From: Diploscapter coronatus
Taxonomy: Eukaryota; Nematoda; Chromadorea; Rhabditida; Rhabditidae
Length of the DNA: 64,000 bases
Direction of reading: 5' to 3'
Assembly: GCA_964036155.1 (NCBI GenBank)
Contig: OZ038423.1
Location: 53,955,249-54,019,248 of the forward strand
The position numbers and the translations under genes are program-made. Below are positions 36,210-49,613 of the stretch, piece by piece. The number at the start of each line of letters is the position of its first letter. Position 1 is the first letter of the stretch. Under the pieces are notes generated by a model. That model searched no databases. It saw only the letters and a list, made by a program, of their open reading frames with translations, and was not told where the DNA came from.

Positions 36210-39200
36210 CGCCGCAGTCTTCAGGTATTACCTACAATAGTTGCATCATCTCATGTAACTCACCATGCCCAATACCTTTCTTCAATCAAATGTATTTGAA
36301 TCTATCAGTCTTTATCCATAAGCGTAGAAAATGTTCAGTTTATGGAAAAGAAATAGATGTTGTTGTTTCTTGTGCTCTCTCAATCGTCTGAATTAGTTGA
36401 GTACCGTAACTACAGAAAGGAAGGTAGCAAATAGCCGATATGCACTGTTGTGAGATACTGTAGAGAAAGAGAACAAGAATAAAAGTGAGAATGAAAGAGC
36501 ATAACGAAAAAATGGGTAAATAAAGAGTGACTTATTGAAACAGATGCTTAGAGAATACCGTATCGAAGAAAACGAATCATTTCAGTTTCATAGTGTTGTC
36601 TTGCGATGCAAATAGCAGAATAGCAGCATTCTCTATAGAAGCAATAATTTAGCAAAATATAAAATCCTAAATTAGATCTTCAAAATCTTTACATTGTTGA
36701 GTGACGAAGATCAACTTTTAGCATGATGTAATATCATAATTAGCTAAAATAGGCGCAAGTATACTACAAAATTAGGAAAAATCCTAGAAAGGGATGCTGC
36801 GCCTGCTAAAGATGCATTTTCCCACTTATGAAATTTTAGGGGTAGAATTCTTCAAAAAAATGATGAAGGAATGAGGTTTTTGAGAGGGTTAAAAAGTGGA
36901 TTCCAATAGGTTGCAACATGATGAAAAAGCGATGGCAGAGATTCTGACAAGAGAACGGAAGACGCGCAAACGCGGAGAGAGGACATAACCGCGAGCTGAC
37001 ATTTGACTGCAAAATACGAAGATACGAGGTACGAGAGACGGGACGGAATATGAAATACATGACAAGTGCCAAGTGTTCCTAATTGCGGATTGGAATTGAA
37101 GGTGAAAATGAAGAAAAAGTCCGATATTGCGACTAAAAGTGCAAACGAATGCGAGCAAAGGTGAAGCAAAAAACTCGTCCGGTAACAGAAATTAGAGACA
37201 GATAACACGAATTAGATATATCGAAAGATAAAAATTTCAAATTGAGATTTAGAAAAAGCAAATGGATGAAGGAAAAATATGAAAGCACGGAGAGTAAACA
37301 AGATTTAAATAAAGCTTGGTCAATAATAAATAAGATCAAGAAATGAAACTTCAAAAAGTGGCTCGGATAGGTGATATTCCTGAGAAAAGGAGCGCCACTG
37401 CTTATTGTCGTAATGGAATCTAATGAAATTCGTTTATTTTTTTATTATTGCGAGCAGTGGGATCAGAGGAAAAAGGACGTGAAAGTGGCTGACATAAGAA
37501 GTTGAAAGGGAACGGCGAGAGGCGAGGGGAAAAAATTGAAGAAACGGGAAAAACACCGAGGAAGATCGAAGAGGTGTAAAGCAGCAAAGAGGCCATCGGT
37601 GAATTGAAGACCAATTAACTGTTTGAAGGGAAAGAGAAGAAAGATGAAATGGCACAAACTCAAAACTGAAACTCGACTCGAACGAAGAAGAGCTGTAAGT
37701 TGAGGGAAGATGCAAATGGCTGGTGGTCTCAACAAGAAATATTGCCTTTCTCTAACAGCTCCTACAGATCCAGATGTTTAACAAAAAATTAGCTGAAAAT
37801 TACGGCGATTCCTTTGAACTCTGCATTCTGTAAAGGATTCCAAATGAGACATTTTTCGAGAAGAACTAAATAGACTTCAAATTGGACCGCAGAGCAACGC
37901 GAATGCAAATGAACATGTGTTCGGGTGTTCTGAGTTGGCAAGGATGGGAAGAATGGAAGTGGGCAGGCAAATCAGGATGCGCGACGAGATTCACAGACAA
38001 AAAATAGCAACACTTCCGGCGGCATCTAAACTCGCAGGTCAGCAAGTCAAGATAAACAAATCAAATAATTTCGATATCGAGAAAAATGACGGAAGTGGTG
38101 GTTTGAATAGCTCAGCGTTAATTTTATTATGGCGTCAATGAAGCTATGAAGAAAAGAGAATAGACAAAAAAAATTTCGAACAAAATGCTAGAGCAAGAAC
38201 AATTTAAAAGATTAGTTGAAAGTTATTCCATAAATTTGAATTACGGTAGCAAGATATGAACGTAAAATAATAAAATAGTTATGACAAAATATTACGATTT
38301 TCACTAGATAGAAAAAGACATAATGCCCACTCCGTTTGATAGCATATCAGAGAGAAGAATTAGAAGCTAATTTTTGAAGAAAACTCATGATGAGATTTTA
38401 AACCAACTCCGCTTCCATTTCAATTTCAAAAATCTTCCAAATTTATTTCCAAAAATTTCTTCTGTACTATTAATGTTGAATCTAATAGGTCGATATTTCG
38501 ACACTTGTGAGTCAAAGGGCTAAATGAAAAATAAGTGAAATTCGAGCCACCAAAGGGATATAAACACCTCAGAATTGTGACTCATTTGAAGGAGAAAGAA
38601 ATAGAAAATCTAATCGGCAACGATCCAGGAGAATTGAGCCTTCCAACATACACAATCAATCTAGTTATTGGTTCATGAATTTGAATGTCTATGACTAATT
38701 GCCGAGGGAGGCAACTGACGACAGCTGCCGAGGCTGCGGTCAGATTAACTTTCGCCGACAAAAAACACGCACTTCAGAAACAATTGACAATGTCTCAGCT
38801 TGCACGGCTTTGACGACTCATCATTGAACACACAAAATACTGCAACTTCTAAAAATAAGGAAAACAATGAATAGATTGACAAGCACAAACAGAATTCTGA
38901 GCGCCAGATTTGATGCGATTGTCAAATGGAGCGGAATAATGACATCTTCCCGAACTTGGAGTTTATCGTTAGATTGGCAATTTGCGAAAAGAAACGGAAA
39001 TCTCCTGCGGAAAATATCTGAAATGCGATAGCCGAGGATGCAAGGATCGTCAAAAAGTGATGGAATTAGGATGAAAAATTGCTTATCACCGAGTAGAGAC
39101 AGGTGATAAATTGATACCGATTTTCAGCGTGGCACAAGCGATAAATCACCGAAGATTGAAAACAGATGCAATATCGACGATGAAAAAGAATTGCAAACAC

Positions 39201-42200
39201 GATAAAAACAAATCGAATCGGTTAGTAAACTGATTGGTCAGAACTCGCTGAGCGATTATTACCTACAGAATGGATGTAAAGTATTTTGTGTGTGTGTGTT
39301 GATGGGCAAAAGATAAGTTAGCTCAATATTGTGAAGGTTGCATAGATGAAAAAAGCGGGCAGAGGAGAACACCGAGAAGTCGAGGGGCGAGATGAAACGG
39401 GCCGATGGACAGAGGGGTAGAGGAGAGGGGGGATTATCATAGAAAGCTGGCTGAAATATCAATCATTACAGCTGAAGAAGAAGAAGGCTCAAAGAGGAAG
39501 AATTGAATGGAAGGGGGATGTAATGAAGTCGAGCTGATGCAACCGACACAGAATAATATGCGCTGGATACGCTGAGATAAAAAAGTGACAGCCTCTGGAA
39601 GTAACCGGAGGAAGCGGAAAGAGGCGAGAAGGCAGCTGTGAGAGTCGTAAAACAGATCAGAAGGCAGGAAGGCAGGGAAAGGACTGATTGTGAGTTGTGA
39701 GATACTGACACTTGCCTGAAGACTGACTGGAGATGATCCACAAAAACAACAACAACAAACTGCGCAGAGCCATGGGAAAACAACTGACTGGACGGGTGGC
39801 AAAGTGACGAAATGGCGGTGAGACATCGGTAATTAAAAGCGACAGATTGAAAAAAGATGCTTTCAAAAGGCGATAAAATTTCTTGAAGTAATCGCAAAAC
39901 AATAGTATCGTATTTTAAATTAGATGCGCATGAAAGTTCCGTTTGAAAACTCGAACAAAATGCAGTGTTAGATAAATTACATCGAAATTGACGATTTGAA
40001 GATGCTAAGACTTGAAAAATATGGAAAGAAATTTTCTATGACAAAAGGGGTTGTCTTTCTCGAATTCATGGTTTCTTTTTCAAATGAAAAACCTTATTTC
40101 GTGCACTTTCGTTCTTGATACTGTGCTTCTGTTGTTGTTCAATTTCCTTCAAGGTTGCGTGTTAATATTGAGCTCGAAAATTTTTCAACGTAATCGCTTT
40201 CTTTCGTTCTTTCGTCAGTCTATCGTAAACATCTGGGCCACCTTTCGAATTCCAAATGGCATGTGCTTCGAGAAAAAATCTGCTAAATGAAGATTTTCAA
40301 CAGAAAAACGGCACATTTAACAGTGGAAGGCAGAAGGCTGTGAAGACAGCAAAACAGATGCAGTGAATTAAGGCTGAAGGAGGAAAGCAATAAAAAAGAT
40401 CAACTGGATAAAAAATCAAAATCTATACACTAAGAAGAAAAATGGCGCTCTTTTTGGAAACTTACAAAGCAAAATGCACGCGAATGGACGAAATGGTTGA
40501 ATACGGTAGGAGAAAGAAGGGAAGAAAATGGAACGAGAGGGAAGATAGCGAATAAAGGAAGGAGGGCACAGAGAGAGGGAGACGAAATACGAGAGGCGTT
40601 CGAATTTAGGAGGAATGGAATGCGCAAAACAGAAAAACTCTGCCAGTGAAATATGATAGCCGAGGATTGAAATGGACGCGGCAATTAAAGCGATAAGATA
40701 TAGTGATAAGGGATAGGGATAAGCAAGGTGATGAAATGATTAGAAGATAGGAGAGATAAGGAGATCGATTTGAGAGAGAGAGAGAGAGGGAGGGAGAGTG
40801 AATGAAGTAGTGGAGTCGAGAGTGGAGAGTCGAGATGTGTTGTAATGAAATACGCACGATTGCACGATTTGACTGGATGCCTGCCATTTGTCGCCACGAC
40901 ATGGAAAGAAGATTTGAGATCGAGATCCGGAGAATGAGAAATTGAAAAATAGAGTGAGAAGAAAGGTGAGAGATTAAGAGAATCGAAGACAGAGATGAGT
41001 GCCGAATGAATGGAATGAAGATGGGCTAAAGATCAAGTCATAACTAATATCTGAACCGAATGGACTACTGGATATGATCATTGGCGAGAGTGCTCATGAA
41101 GGCTCGCAAAAATGAGCTGAATGAAAAGAGTGCGGAGAAAAATGAGAAGAGCGTGAAAAAGTGAGAAATAAATAGAGAAGAGCTGCAGGAAAGTGATAGC
41201 AAGTGAATACGATAAACGGATGAAAAGGGGAGAAGGGAAATTCGCAACACGATAACTGAACGGATGATAGTTGCCAGAATGAAAACAACGAATTGTTTAT
41301 AAAAATGATAGGCTCGAAAAAATGAGCATATTGTTTGATGATGATGAATAATAGTGAAAAGTTCACACGCTTTGTTAGAATAGTTGCCAGTTTGCAGAAA
41401 AAATCTCATCACTAAAAGAAGGAGGAATATGAAGAAGAAGAAGCATGGAAATTGCAATCTGATAGGCTGAGAAATTGGACCAGAAAAGGCTGAAATTGGA
41501 AGTGAGCTGGAGGGGGAAGGAGCATCGGGGAACAGCTGCAGCAGGAGACTGAAGAAATCGTACTGATAGGTTTTTTTTTGTTTTCGTTAGTATTTAAAAG
41601 TCCAAGATACAGTAATCTTCTCTCAAGCTAAAAATCATGTTTAAAAATGTCAAATCTATCTTCGTTCTGATAGATGTTGCAGCAGGTCAAAGCCTCGATG
41701 ACAAAATTCCCTGTCCCAGCCGCCAACTCGCTTCTCGCTGCTCACTCAATCGACTCAATCATTCTCATCCCCTGCCCTTCTCCCCCTTCCCCTCCAGAGC
41801 CTTCTCTGCATTTCGTGACTCAATGCCCCGAAGCTACGACAAAGAACTCGTGAAATAATCATTGCGATGAGCTGCAAAATAGCAGCAGCAAGAAGGCAAA
41901 AAGTAAATCGGGCAGAACGGAAACAAATGAAAAAAGTGGATGAAAAGTCGAAATCAAACATTGTGAATTGAAAAAATAGAGTGAAAATAGACAGTAGGAA
42001 GTGGGATTTTGCATGAAAAGAGGAAGTGAGAATGAACAGATTGCAGAATTTGACAGAGCATCTGCCGCCTGAAGATCGAATGAATAAATGAATGAATGAA
42101 TCAGACACTACCAAAGGCATTTCGCGCAGGCTTCACATATGCGCTAAATCACTAAACACACCAACGAACATTAGGAAGCTCCTTATGAACAACTCTGAAA

Positions 42201-44130
42201 CTAAAACCCAAATCACCGAATTTTTAGAAAGGATACATTTTCTAACTGTTGATAAAAATGCGGGAAATCTTCACTCTGTTGACAGACTATTTTTGCATGG
42301 TCTTTGCATTTTTTGCGCTTCTCCTTCGCTGTGTCTGTCATTCACTCCCTCCCTTTCTCTGCTTCTTTCCTCACTCTATTTCCATGTCATTTTGCGACTC
42401 ATTTCTCTCCACGTTAATATATCCTCTATGGATGTTTATAGAATTTGTAAACAACGTGCAAATTGGACATAAGTTGATAGAGAAAAAGAGAGGGAGGGAA
42501 TGGTGAACTGGAGAGGGAGCAGAGAAGGAGAGATATTGGGAGAGAATGGGGAAGAGAGGAAGCTGTCTGGCAGAAGTTTGTGAGAGGCGCCGGGATGAAA
42601 ATATGGCAACTTTGAAAGAAGCACCAATGATTCACCCGGGCACAAAAATGACTGAATTTGCAAGGCTGCAGGGCAGAGGATTCATAAACTGACGAAGAGC
42701 AACAGGCTAATTCCTTTCTCGAAATAGTCTTTGTGCGAGGGTTGAGACTTTGATCCAGAAAAACAAAACCAATAAATTCGAAAAGTCTAGAAGTCGTTTG
42801 TCAATTTAGAAATGACCAGAATGTTAAGAAGAGGCGAAATCACTCTTCCAACGCGCTATTTTGGTTTGAAATTATAACGAACAGAGGCGGTCCGGAAGTT
42901 TCGATTTCTTAGATTCCGACTCCGGAACCGGAACTTCCGAAGATTTTTGGCGACTTGCATCCCGAAATGCTCTAGTTTGATAAAATGCTAGAAAACATCC
43001 AACTCAGATTTGAAAGACCCAATTCTCGCTCTCATCACACTGATTAAGATTTTCTCAACTGCACATTGACAAGCAGCAACTCTTCTGATCAGTAGGGAAT
43101 TAGCCAGATCAAAAATGTAGGACAAATGGAAGCTATTTCGATCCAACTACAAAAATGCAGTATTTGTTTGCAAAGAAGGAAGGCAGTGTTTGTTGTGGTC
43201 AGTGTCAGGCTCGAAGGCTCGGAGTCATCCAGTCGAAGGCAGCAGCCATCTGCATGTTTTTGAACAATCACAGCCTCGATTTCGTGTCCCCCCTCTCGCT
43301 TTCCCTCTCCTCTTTTTGTCTTCCAAATGCGCCGAAATTTGAGCCTGGTCTTTCCTTCTTTAGCATTCTAGCTTCCCTGCAGCTCTCTGCAAGAGGCTTC
43401 AGATGGCCATCACGAAAGAAGAAAGGCTTCCCTTCTACATTTCTATACGATTCATCAACGATGAATCATGGGTACATGTTTGGGCATTTCAGGACTAGGA
43501 GTATTTTTGCCGTTCGCATTCAGAAAAATTGGATCACCAAGACGGCACCGTCAAACAAGATTGTCAAAGGATGTTCAGAAAATGAGTATTTTTTTCCAAA
43601 TTTCAAAAATATAGTTAGAGACCAGTGGTTTTCTAAAATTGGTCGGATTGAGTAAATTTGATATCAGAGCAATGGTTGAAGTCGCAAATAACTCAAAACT
43701 TTTAAAATGTTCAAAAATGGTCCATCCTATCAAGTTATGTTTTTTTTCTGAAAAAATGGCGCCGAAGAGCTCAAAGCACTGGAATCGGCACTCGAGCAGG
43801 AATGCAACTCGATTTTGTAAAGTGGTTGTTTCTTTTCATTTGCTCGCTCCCTTACGTACAATTTACTCATAGTTTCAGTTTCAGAATTTTCCGATTCTCG
43901 ATGGTGGTCGAGTCGAAGTTCATCCGAAATCTCGCCTGCTTCATTATATAGGTCAACCACAGTCGTTATTTCCTCTAGAAAAGTCTTTCAAAGATTTTTT
44001 CGAGACTGCAGATCTAAAATTCTTTGCAATTTTTCTAAGGAGTTATCTTGAAAATGAATGTGGAAACTAACTATCCTGAACTTGTTCTGAACCTCTTCTG
44101 TCATGCTGAAAACTCATTGTTAGATTGAAC
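36210..44130. other. Gene-poor interval with strong purine bias on the plus strand
   Basis: About 8 kb upstream of the giant gene. I find no ORF with domain-like sequence; the longer minus-strand reading frames are low-complexity Ser/Phe/Leu strings created by pyrimidine-rich DNA. Small tracts: (GT)n at 39288-39300, (GA)n at 40772-40799, GAAT repeats at 42078-42101. The part next to 36209 should contain the promoter and any non-coding first exon of the giant gene, but I see no convincing TATA box. Confidence 0.6.
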
Positions 44131-44169
44131 ACACAATCATGTCTTTGCACATGGATCATTCTGAGTAGT

Positions 44170-45063
44170 CGACTTCGCCAACCCCATGGCTGCTCACAAA
44201 GATGAAAAGAGTACAGACAATCCAATATCAATTACATAACTATAGATTTATTCCGCCTCCATATAAAGGTATTGAGTACAAGCACTCTTATTAGAATAGA
44301 GTTACTAGAAAAAGTGACTACATTAAAGAGATGCGTCTTACATCCCCGGGGTTCGCAAGCTAGCGTCCCCGCAAGCGTTCCATAAAAAAAATTTAAAAAT
44401 AGGAGGAAAAATAAAAATCAAGGATTTGGTTGAAAATTTTGCAGCATCAGCTTCGTATTGGACTCATGGATAGTCCTCTTCTTCCCATTTGTTCAGATCG
44501 TGACGTTTGGGGTTTGTGCTTCCAGGACCGGAAAGGGGCCCTTCCATTTTGGCTCCAATTTCGTGGTCGTGGAGTTTTCCTTCTCGTAGATGAGGTTCCC
44601 CGGCCTCAGGGGACGATTGGCTTGTTGTGGGAGTGCCATGTTTGTGGTCTCCATTGTCCTCTTTGCCGCGCGATCGGTTCGTTCGGCAGCGATCTTATGG
44701 GTCTGGCAGATAACCTTGCGTATCTCCGCATTCGATGTGTCGACATCGAAATGTGCCCCAACTGCGCGTTTGACATCGGGTTTCTTTCCATCGAGGGCCT
44801 TTGTTGTCCTTTTACTCGACTTCTCGATTCCGATCCTTGCCAGTTGATGGACCCTTTCAATCGTCCTTTGGGTTTCCCTCGTGAGAGTCTCTGCCTCCGA
44901 ATACTGTGTGAGGGGTCCTCAAGGCTCTGTCCAGGGTCAGTTCCGGCTCTCTACCGAACATCAGAAGGAAGGGTGTGAATTTGGTGACCGCGTTCTTGGA
45001 CGCATTATATGCATAGGACGCGATTGGAATCATGATATTCCATTGATTTCCGAATGTCCGCAT
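44170..45063 (-). mobile_element. Decayed Ty3/Gypsy-type retrotransposon, 3' end of pol and probable LTR
   Basis: On the minus strand, 45063-44857 encodes the C-terminal part of an integrase catalytic region (SYAYNASKNAVTKFTPFLL, then MFGREPELTLD), typical of Ty3/Gypsy. A second open frame continues to about 44490 after a frameshift near 44880 and contains KWKGPFPVLE, the conserved motif near the end of Gypsy pol. Downstream (about 44370-44170) an LTR-like stretch holds a TATA-like ctttatat and an AATAAA. The upstream part (reverse transcriptase, gag, 5' LTR) is absent, so it is a 3' fragment unable to move by itself. No envelope-like gene is present. Confidence 0.7.
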
Positions 45064-45109
45064 CTAGTGTGCTCAGGAGCAGAATCTCCCATCCGGCATA
45101 ATTGAGGTA

Positions 45110-47280
45110 CTCGCAGCGATATCTATAATCGTGAATTTTCATTTGAAATTATGGCATTTTAATTTAAATCTCACAACAAATATTTTGTTTTGCAAAGAAT
45201 CAGTTTGTTTTTTTCAAAACTAAACTAAACTTTTGTAAAAAATCGTGGTTATTTAAACTTGTATAATTTTACCTACCTTTTCAAAAAATTTTGCTTCATT
45301 TTCCAACGCATTATTTTAGTTCGAATAAATCATATTCTTGTGGGCGTCCAATGTTGAAATATCCATATATTTTTAGAATTAGAATAATTTAAATATCCAA
45401 TTATTGGTCGATTTAGACGATCATTTGTAGCTGAGAATAAGTTCTGAAATTATCTTCAAATTAAAAACATAAGGTCCTGTTAAAATGAGAAATGATAAGC
45501 GAAGCTATGATGATACGAAATGTAATGAAAAAGAGAAATTGATGAGAGAGCGAAATATACTGCTGCCATCCTACATTCCGGGTACTTGGACTCCGCCGTA
45601 GGCATGATGAACGCGGTAGAGGAAGGGGATGCAGTTAGGAGAATATCTCACTTAGGTTACATCTTTATTGATACAATTATCCTATCTAGCACATAACAAA
45701 GGCTTTTATGCTGGAGAAGAGTTTACAAGCTCGAATGGTCTGATACAGCAGTATCACTTATCACATGAATAGTGAGGTTGTAAATGATAGTGTATACATT
45801 TTGATTAGCTTCAATGTATAGAATGTGGGGTCTGACAATACGTATCAATTTCATTTAGCAAAAAAGCCTTTTCATCGATGGCGATAATTGAAATTTCGCA
45901 ATAATAAAATAATAATATTGATAGCCTATATCGTTAATTGGAGAGAAAGTCGATATTCATGCAGCAATTAGAAATCGAATTTGGAACGAAGTAGTGAATC
46001 GTGTAGAAGGGAGGCGAGAAAAATAGAGTAATTTTTAAATATCAACGTTTTCGCCAATCAATAATAATTCGATGCACATGATACAGAAAGCTCTCGAAGA
46101 CGTCCAAAAGTAACGAGGGATAATTGTAATTGAAATAAATAGTCTTCTAAATATCTTATTTCCTGATAATCTATGGATTAAATGGTGTTTAATAAAAAAT
46201 AATTATTCAATTTGGCCCAGAAATAAGAAAGCTATGATTTTTTACCGAGGTCGAGTCTGTCAAAACTTTAAGCAACCGTAATCCGCTACAGTAATCGATT
46301 TTCGAAAAATGGTTATCACCATGAGAATCAGCGTGAAAAATTGAACAATATATGTGAAAATCAGCCTGATTTGCGAACCCCGGTTTATACCGACTTTGGT
46401 TCTTACTGACATTCACTCTTAAAATGACAATAAATCATGTATTTAATTAAAAAATGAATAGTTCAAAAATTAAAGAAAAATTTTCATAACCATGCATGCT
46501 CTAATATTTTCATCTTTGCACCTATTTATCTTTCAGATAAAGCTACGAAGAATCATCACTTATCGTTTATGCTCTAAATTTTTCTATTACATTTACGCGA
46601 TTTTTTTTCGCTAAAGAACAGAATCCACGCCTTTTTACTCCCAAAATACGTGTATCGCGAAGAAAATATTCCAGACGGCGTGACATCCTCCTCACTTTCC
46701 CCCATCCGGAAAAAGAAAACACAAATCTCTCGCTTTATTGAAGCGTGGGTGCAGGAGACATAATTTATATTGCGTGAAAAGGAGGGATGTCAGAAAATGA
46801 CAAAAGAGTGTCTAATATCGTAGTACGGTATTAGCGGAATACCGGGGGCCCTTCGTCCCGCCTACTTCCGTTAAAAATCGTTGGTTTAAAAAAAGTCTGC
46901 AAGCGAGAAGTTTTCGTTAACGAACAGGACCGACTGCAAGTTGCACACTGCAATATGCGACTGATTTTCAAAATTACAGTACCGAGTGCGGAAGAGTGGA
47001 AGAACTTTTTTCTCTTCCTAATGCTATCTCGCCTTTGCATCAGAAAACATGCCCCATTGTCAAACTTTTTCGTCAAACTCTCTTTGGAAAGCGTGTCTCC
47101 CTCGTTTCACGCCACTACAGTCGCTGGTCGGCAGATTTCCTTCCATTGAAATTATAATGCTAGCCGCATAATGCAGTGTGCAATGCAGCTGTCTGAACGG
47201 CACCTCGGTCTTTCTGTATTTTCGTTCGATTTTCGAGATTTCAACCATGCCCGTATTCATAAGCGTACCAAGAGCCTCCC
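45110..47280. other. AT-rich intergenic DNA, no gene recognised
   Basis: No reading frame with recognisable domains. A short GC-richer patch at 45565-45640 carries an open frame but nothing that I can identify. Near 46680 and 46787 there is an inverted pair (TGACATCC and its complement), and at 46827-46845 a small hairpin CGGTATT-agcgg-AATACCG. The last part is presumably promoter for the gene at 47605. Confidence 0.5.
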
Positions 47281-47286
47281 GATGCG

Positions 47287-47296
47287 TTTATAAATA
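47287..47296 (+). promoter_or_regulatory. TATA-like box upstream of the small membrane-protein gene
   Basis: TTTATAAATA lies about 310 bp before the ATG at 47605. Distance allows a 5' leader that is removed by splicing, because a CAG acceptor sits directly before the start codon. Position and match to the TATA consensus are the only evidence. Confidence 0.35.
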
Positions 47297-47604
47297 CGGA
47301 CACCGATTTTTCTTGACAGCTTTATAAATCTTTTGAGTTCTTCATCCATCGAACTTTTGAAATCGTTATTCTCTGTCAGTGATCTGCAGAAACTTCGGTG
47401 CATCTCGAGAAAATCATCCTTTTAGGATTTTCGAATAACTTTTCGTTTTTTTTTCCGATTTTGGGAATTTGGTATCTTTTTCCGAACTGTTCTGCATCTG
47501 AAATCTCAAGAAATTATTCTCATGTTCATCCTTTTTTCGAAATTTTCCTTCGCATTGATGATTCCATATTTTGCATCAATTTTCCTAAATTATCCGCATT
47601 CAGA

Positions 47605-48788
47605 ATGCGCTGTGCACTTCTGCTGTTGTTCCTGTGTCTGATTGTGGCAGTAATCAATGCAAAGCCGACGACCGAAGCAGCAGAAATCGATGGAGATGTC
47701 GGCAGACCGCATCAGCAGAAGACGACTGCATTCGAGAGGGGCCGAAATCGTGAACAGAAGGACGTGAAAAAAATCGAATATGATGATGTAAGAAGATTTT
47801 GTACTTGCTGGAATATTCTATTCCTTACGAGGATCAAGGTGTGGTCGCGAAGGCTTCAGAATTGTAAATTTTCAGTTTGCAAATGTTCCCTAGTTTAAAG
47901 TCTAAATTCTGAAAGATCGAAAATTTTGCCTTTCAGAATATGACCCTGTTCGGCTACACGTTCGAGCTACCTGAATGGGTGATTGCAATCCGCGACGGAA
48001 TCAAGGCTGCCTACAACACTGCGAGAGGCTATCTGTCTGGAGAGGTCAAATTTTCTTCATTTTTAAACGAAAATGGCTTCAAGGGACATAGATTTGCCAC
48101 GGCAATGTTTTCTGAAACTCGTCAGCTGCATTTTAGCACTCTTGAATTGGGGATGATTTAATTTTAGGAAGAATTTCAAACGACCATCTTCGGCAAGAAC
48201 ATCACGATTCGCGCGGACATGCCTACAAGTGTCGACGACTTCTTGAAGGACGCAAAGGGACTCTACAACAAGGTATGAATCACGGGCCTTTTTTATACCC
48301 CGCACCCACTTTTTGAGGAGAGAGCAGAAAAGGGAGGTAGGGGAAAAGTGGGTGTGGGTGTGGGTGTGGAATACAAAAGGACTGAATCATGCTAATTTGA
48401 AGAAAAACGTGATGTTAGCAATTTAGTTCTTAGAACCTCCAGCGTTTTTACCTTTCCACCATAGCTACCACTTGTAGAATTCGTCAAATTTTAGGCCAAA
48501 GAATGTAAGGAAAAAAATGATTTGACAGTCGGAAATCATGGTGTACTGGTAAAAATGCAGAAAATTATTCCTTGTTTAATCGGTGATTTTAAAGTTCACC
48601 GTTTATTGAATAATTTCATCGAGAAATTAGAAAAAAAAACTAAATTATTCCTTGAAATATTTTTTGTTCATTTTCAGTTGCACAAAAACGAAGTAGCCCG
48701 TGTGATGCTGACTCTCTACCTCAATTTGACGGTCTTCGTTCTCATTTGCCTGGTTCTCTTCATCAAACAAATCAAACTTTGTTGGTAG
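47605..48788 (+). CDS. Small secreted/membrane protein, unknown family (4 exons, about 168 aa)
   Basis: Exons 47605-47787, 47937-48044, 48168-48272 and 48678-48788, all phase 0 (61+36+35+36 residues). Seen: an N-terminal signal peptide (MRCALLLLFLCLIVAVINA), a charged linker (FERGRNREQKDVKKIEYDD), a central amphipathic region (LPEWVIAIRDGIKAAYNTA, then SVDDFLKDAKGLYNK), two N-glycosylation sequons (NMT, NIT) and a C-terminal hydrophobic helix (TVFVLICLVLFIKQ) ending in KLCW. Inferred: a small type I membrane protein, or one anchored near its C terminus. The start codon is 1 base after a CAG acceptor (ATTCAG|AATG), suggesting trans-splicing. An AATAAA follows at about 48894. A second, longer frame that begins upstream at 47398 is judged non-coding. 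I recognise no family. Confidence 0.7.
48349..48369 (+). repeat. (GTGGGT)n microsatellite
   Basis: Three and a half copies of GTGGGT in intron 3 of the small membrane-protein gene. G-rich on the coding strand, so the transcript could form a G-quadruplex; that is inference only. Confidence 0.6.
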
Positions 48789-49613
48789 GCCAATTGAAGA
48801 GAAGATATTTTACGGTTTTTAAAATTTTAAGTGCACCCTTTTTAAAAATTTCATTTTCTTCGCGTGAATAAGTTGCTTGAAAATTTTACAGGAATAAATA
48901 TCTATTTTACGTGATTATGAAAGCTGATGACTTTCCTTCGTAAAAATATTGTGAATTGAAAGAATCTGATGTAAAAGTAATTGGGGTACTTCAAAATTCG
49001 CGCAAATGTTATTCTCGAGAGATTCTATACTAATTTTCAAGTTTTATGCAAATAATTTATCATCAGAGCTGCCCACAGGTACCGAAAATCGTGCTGTACC
49101 TGTGATTTTTCTTTCAAAATCCCCACCTATACTAATTTGATATTTTAAAATCCGTACCTGTACATTATCTTCTAAATATCTTGCGTCTGTGAGCAGCTCT
49201 GCACTTCATTTTTATTTCGATATGTTAAAATTTTTTGAATTTATAACTAGAAAATTAAGGCTGGTCCAATTGATTAAATTTTAAACACGAACTTCTTTTC
49301 TACAATTCTTATTTATTTATTGAATTGAAGGTTTAAGAATTAAAGTGTTACAAACGAATAGCGATACAATTCGTGTGCATTCGAAAGACAACTTGAACAT
49401 TTTACAGGGAATACTTTTTTAATGAGATGCAAAGGAAGATGCCACAATACAAAGTCAAAAATTCGAAGAAAACGTAATGAAGAGTGTTTTAATTGAGAGG
49501 TACAAGGACTAAATTACAATACTCAATGTTCCGTTTAGAACACTGGAATGATCACGGATTATGATAAAGTTAGCAAATATGGCAATATTTACAACGAAGA
49601 AAGAACAAGTATT
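48789..49613. other. Convergent intergenic spacer
   Basis: The space between the 3' ends of the small membrane-protein gene (+) and the F-box gene (-). It holds poly(A) signals and one MITE-like element, listed separately. No other gene is seen. Confidence 0.6.
49064..49201. mobile_element. 138-bp MITE-like element with CAGAGCTG ends
   Basis: Begins CAGAGCTGCCCAC (49064) and ends with GTGAGCAGCTCTG (49201); the outer 8 bases pair perfectly. An internal perfect 9-bp inverted pair (CACAGGTAC and GTACCTGTG) lies near the left end. Flanks tttatcat and cacttcat agree only at the last four bases, so any 8-bp target duplication has decayed. The ends match those of the element at 12111. Confidence 0.5.

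Noticed and set aside
34753..42700. Minus-strand open frames rich in Ser, Phe and Leu
   Set aside because: Low-complexity translations of pyrimidine-rich DNA; several overlap in two or three frames at once and no splice pattern or domain supports them.
42885..42945. Inverted sequence CGGAAGTT and AACTTCCG near 42.9 kb
   Set aside because: Only 8 bases pair cleanly and there is no target duplication; could be chance in a locally GC-rich patch.
45565..45740. Open frame in the GC-richer patch near 45.6 kb
   Set aside because: About 50 codons, no recognisable motif, no convincing splice sites, and equally open on both strands.
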